A stretch of DNA of 64,000 nucleotides, taken from Galeruca laticollis (taxonomy: Eukaryota; Arthropoda; Insecta; Coleoptera; Chrysomelidae). The translations under genes and the position numbers were made by a program. Positions 60,836 to 64,000 of this stretch are shown here, in pieces. The DNA is taken from positions 84,732,960 to 84,796,959 of the forward strand of contig OY998176.1 of NCBI GenBank assembly GCA_963921935.1. The letters are read 5' to 3'. The notes under the pieces were generated by a model that saw nothing but the letters and a program-made list of their open reading frames with translations, had not been told where the DNA came from and made no database searches. Every line of letters begins with the position of its first letter. The stretch's first letter is position 1.

Positions 60836-61640
60836 CATGGGCACAAGCGTCAAAATTATACAGGAACAAGACGAAACTAACCAAACGCTACCATACACCA
60901 TACAAAATCAGGCGAAAATATCCCTCACACAGACAACAAACATAACCGCTTAAACACTCAGTTCATTCACACAAACCGAGGTCACACGAGAGTCAAATTT
61001 TGCTTTAAAAGTAAATAAACCCTATGATACAGTAATACATATAGATATACACACGCACCCAAAAGCAATAAGTTCTAAAAATAGGTAAACCAGATTAAAA
61101 ACAAACACAGATTTATTCATTATTCATAATTCGAACAATAAACGTATTGTATTATTGTCGACTAAGACAAACAAACAAGGAAGAAATTCCATTACGTACG
61201 TTACTACTCATAACACATCGACAAATGCAAGGTCATTATAGGTAACCAATATAAAAAATTTTTTGCACCGTTGCAAGGTCAACTCAAAGTAAGTTTAATA
61301 AGATTCAATTTCGAGAACTACAAGGTGAACACATAAGTTACATTGTAGTCACTAACAAAAAAAATTTAAAAATAATCTTACACAAGAAACTCAATTGACA
61401 GTCCTAAATGATTGTACAGTTCGGTCAATTGAGAAAAATAAACAAAGAGCAGCAACACAAATGTAGCGTTAACATGGGAAAAATAAAGCATAATTTTTCC
61501 GAAGGAAAAAAATTAATAACTGTATTAAATAATTATTATGTAAATGATGAATGTTAACAAATGTAATTTTTCAAAAATAGGTAAGGGTATCATAAGTGCG
61601 CGACAACAAGAACGACACATCGTTCTTCTGACCTAGGTAA
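60836..61640 (+). other. Non-coding stretch between pol and the env-like region
   Basis: A-rich, with no domain-bearing ORF. It could hold a splice acceptor for a third ORF, but none can be fixed. Confidence 0.4.
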
Positions 61641-62690
61641 CATTCGTTATCTGCGGCTTCAGACAGCAATTACGCTAATTGCTCAAGACTGTTCAAACAC
61701 AAATACAAACATTACAGTGATCTCCCTAAAAGACGTACAAAAGTGCCCGGAACCCGAGACGACGTACGCGAGTGAAAGCAGGTACATTCAAGTGATCCAG
61801 AGCAACGAAATCAAACGGCAACCAGTATGGTTATGCCTAGTAGTTGTAACCAGACTCATGTTTTTCTGCGGGATGCATAGCCACACATCCGTAGTCGACG
61901 AAGCAGCAGAAGAAGAAGCCGAGCCACGCAGAGATACAAAGTAATATAATTGTATCAACCAAAGCACGAATAATCAATCGAAACCCAAGAAAAAGTTTAA
62001 GTCATAGAAGAAGAAGACAAAGGTTTCGCTTTAACACTATAAGAGAAACCTACCATCGAAATATAATGAACAGAGCAACCGAGAATTGCCATTGCCTTGA
62101 AGACAACCAAAACCTTCAACCGACAATGCCAATTCTACCCCAGAATGTCGATCTCATAAATAGAGCAAGCATACAAATGTCACGTATGCATGCAATACAT
62201 AGACGACGCCTAACAAAGAGAGACATTCTCAAGAAATAAAAAGAGAAGCAGCAGCCAAGAATACACAGTGTCAGATATTTTCCAAGAAATTAAAAACCTA
62301 GCCGAATCCATCCTAAAACACACTTGGGAATGCTTCACGGAGATAGGTTCAATAATAAGCGGTATAATTAGTATATACTGCACATATCAACTACTAAAAT
62401 ACATGGTAGACACGATATTAAATGCAATCCGCATCCAGCAGACTGTAGGATGTGGTATCACAATGGTATGCAGCATATGGGACTCCCTCACGGCATGCGT
62501 AATACATTCCCACAGCAGAACACAGAAACAAGACGAAGAGGCGATAGAAATGGAGCAGATACAGCATCAAGAGACGAGCCACCCCAGATCGCAACACTGG
62601 ACAGACAAAAATCACCCCATGAACGATCTACTAAGCAGCAGTATCGCGAGTGTAAATAATCGGGACCTAGGTCAGGGTCAAAACAGTTAA
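61641..62690 (+). pseudogene. env: Envelope-like third ORF, fragmentary
   Basis: The position between integrase and the 3' LTR is that of env. The first piece is open to 61944 and shows a short hydrophobic lead (YLRLQTAITLIAQDCSN) with NITVISLKDVQKC and later VWLCLVVVTRLMFFCGMHSH. The second piece (62268-62690; its first codon is GTG) has a hydrophobic membrane-span-like segment (IGSIISGIISIYCTYQLLKY) and a polar tail. The two are in different frames with about 320 bp of stops between them, and together are far shorter than usual envelopes. The cysteine pattern of the first piece recalls glycoproteins of chuvirus type captured by insect LTR elements, a tentative inference. No function is expected. 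Confidence 0.45.
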
Positions 62691-62842
62691 ATCGAAACGC
62701 GAGTGAGGTCAAGTGCGCAGTACGTAAAAACAAACTATAAGGAATACAAAATTCATGTTAATCTACTTAAAAAACAAACGATGTTAATGTATTAGTTAAG
62801 ATATAAAAAAGGTGTTGGACCTGAAACGTCACAACACTTTTA

Positions 62843-62854
62843 CAAGAGGGGAAG
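62843..62854 (+). other. Polypurine tract of the env-bearing gypsy element
   Basis: AAGAGGGGAAG precedes the 3' LTR start (TGTAATAAAC at 62858) by three bases; the usual plus-strand priming site. Confidence 0.7.
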
Positions 62855-62857
62855 TGA

Positions 62858-63437
62858 TGTAATAAACACAAGATATGACATAAATTTTAAGAACGCCCTA
62901 TATAGACAAATTCTTCTTAATTCAAAGTAATTATTAATTATCGACCTCAACTAAAGAAAATAACACAAACAAAACGGTGTTAATACAAGGTTAACAAAAC
63001 ATATTAGATTACGATTAGGTCAGGTTTGTTTACTATAAACAAAAACAATGATATTGCAAACGAACCTTCACACAAGGTAAAATTTAGAAATAAATAACGA
63101 AAAAATGGGAATCAAAGGAGAGAAAGTATCTCTCCCCCGGTGAGGCAAGTCTAAGTATTGACGGGCCCTCACCCTCCAAACAGTAATAGTGTGGAGTTCG
63201 TGTGACTGGTGATTTTCCAAAACGTAAGTTTTTAACGTACAATTATTATATTGTGTATTTGAACTGTGATATTATATTTTTCCTTTGACTTAACCGGGTG
63301 TCCCAAGATAGGGAATGGACCCCATAGTATTTGTCCGGTCATATCTAGTGTTTCATATATATCAGCGCCCCTCATTTACTGGTAGGGCCTAATTTGTATA
63401 GGTATTTTATTTAGCCTGTATTTAGGGACCATTTCCC

Positions 63438-63483
<46 letters not shown>

Positions 63484-64000
63484 TGGACTATTTTGATAAT
63501 AGCGCAGGGACATTTATATTTTACTAAGGATCATAGTTAATCCTATCTTAGAATTTTGACAATAGCACACAGATATTTATATTAAACTAGGGACCATAGC
63601 TAATCCTATCTCAGAGTTTTCATAATAGCGTAGAAATATTTATATTTTACTAGGGATCATAGTTAATCCTATCTTCATAAATTACTTTTCTGAATTTTAG
63701 TTGATATAGAGGGTATTTCTATAGTTTTATTCCTTCTCTCTCTGCGAGAAGCGTGATTAGCGCTGGAAATGGGGGGTAAAGAATTTCCCTTCCTTTTTTG
63801 TAAAGATATATCAGTTGTTAATCTCTTATTTATGTAGGGTATGTCACGTAGGCTATCCTAGAAGCCAGGAAAAAGCCACGTGTAATATTTTATTATTTTG
63901 AAAAGCGTTCGTATATGGTTTTAATAATTTTCCTTTTTTATTTGTAATATACGTTTGTACGTATTTTAACCTTTCAATTTACTTCCATAACCTCAATCCT
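62858..64000 (+). repeat. 3' LTR, cut by the window end
   Basis: Matches 52731-53769 from TGTAATAAAC to CTCAATCCT, with few substitutions. It contains a (TA)n expansion (63441-63479) and an extra repeat of the ...CATAGTTAATCCTATCTT unit near 63660 that the 5' LTR lacks. AT-rich, with no genes. Confidence 0.85.

Larger units (their letters stand above)
52731..64000 (+). mobile_element. Ty3/gypsy element with CCHC gag, pol and env-like ORF
   Basis: The 5' LTR begins TGTAATAAAC at 52731 and the 3' LTR at 62858, and they match to the window end. Between them are a long repetitive leader (53770-54916), gag, pol and a third ORF region, all on the plus strand. The element is dead: gag shifts frame near 55750, and pol has at least four stops and one frameshift. 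Its A-rich, low-T coding strand is unlike the AT-balanced elements elsewhere in the window. The 3' LTR runs off the window. Confidence 0.85.

Overview
This window looks like gene-poor, AT-rich repetitive DNA from an insect nuclear genome, most likely a beetle. Nearly everything recognisable is a transposable element, a piece of one, or a tandem repeat, and (TA)n microsatellites sit at many of the joins. The beetle assignment rests on one inference: the element at the left end has the architecture of Woot, the Tribolium gypsy-class element with about 3.6-kb LTRs around a 5-kb interior. The broader insect assignment rests on the mix of gypsy, Penelope, Jockey-like, RTE-like and CR1/L2-like elements and on the intron-containing fragments of LRR and THAP genes.

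Layout, left to right. 1-8941: a minus-strand Ty3/gypsy element (gag, protease, RT/RNase H, integrase) with several inactivating lesions and apparently giant LTRs, both only partly visible. 9045-11652: a Penelope-like element (RT plus GIY-YIG) with one in-frame stop, a 27-bp inverted terminal repeat, (TA)n on both sides and a hammerhead-like 3' motif. 11727-13712: a decayed copy of a segment carrying the last exon of a leucine-rich-repeat gene; the better copy lies at 48088-50235. 13713-14670: palindromic fold-back elements. 15498-15614: a hairpin element with 36-bp TIRs. 16885-17370: a four-unit, ABAB-ordered 121-bp tandem repeat.

18378-23348 and 36457-41216 are the two arms of a roughly 4.9-kb inverted duplication. 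Each arm is the same dead gypsy copy, cut at the same base inside RT and ending in (TA)n inside the LTR. The 13-kb loop between them holds mostly featureless DNA, a zinc-finger ORF remnant, a Jockey-type LINE, a Penelope fragment with an inverted 5' segment, and an internally deleted RTE-type LINE with a tRNA-like head.

41217-48051 is a second gypsy lineage (gag and protease only). A full-length, apparently intact CR1/L2-type LINE has been inserted into its gag and is flanked by a 6-bp target-site duplication. The LRR exon segment follows, then fragments of a THAP-domain gene (51138-52163). From 52731 to the window end lies a plus-strand gypsy element with LTRs of more than 1 kb, zinc-knuckle gag, pol and a remnant envelope-like third ORF.

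The coding sequences do not form an operon or pathway. They are separate selfish elements whose nesting gives a relative history: the arms were duplicated after their gypsy copy had already died, and the CR1/L2-type LINE arrived after the second gypsy element and looks recent. Coordinates of TE ends are approximate unless a repeat or duplication fixes them. No similarity search was run; all identifications come from motifs read in the translations.
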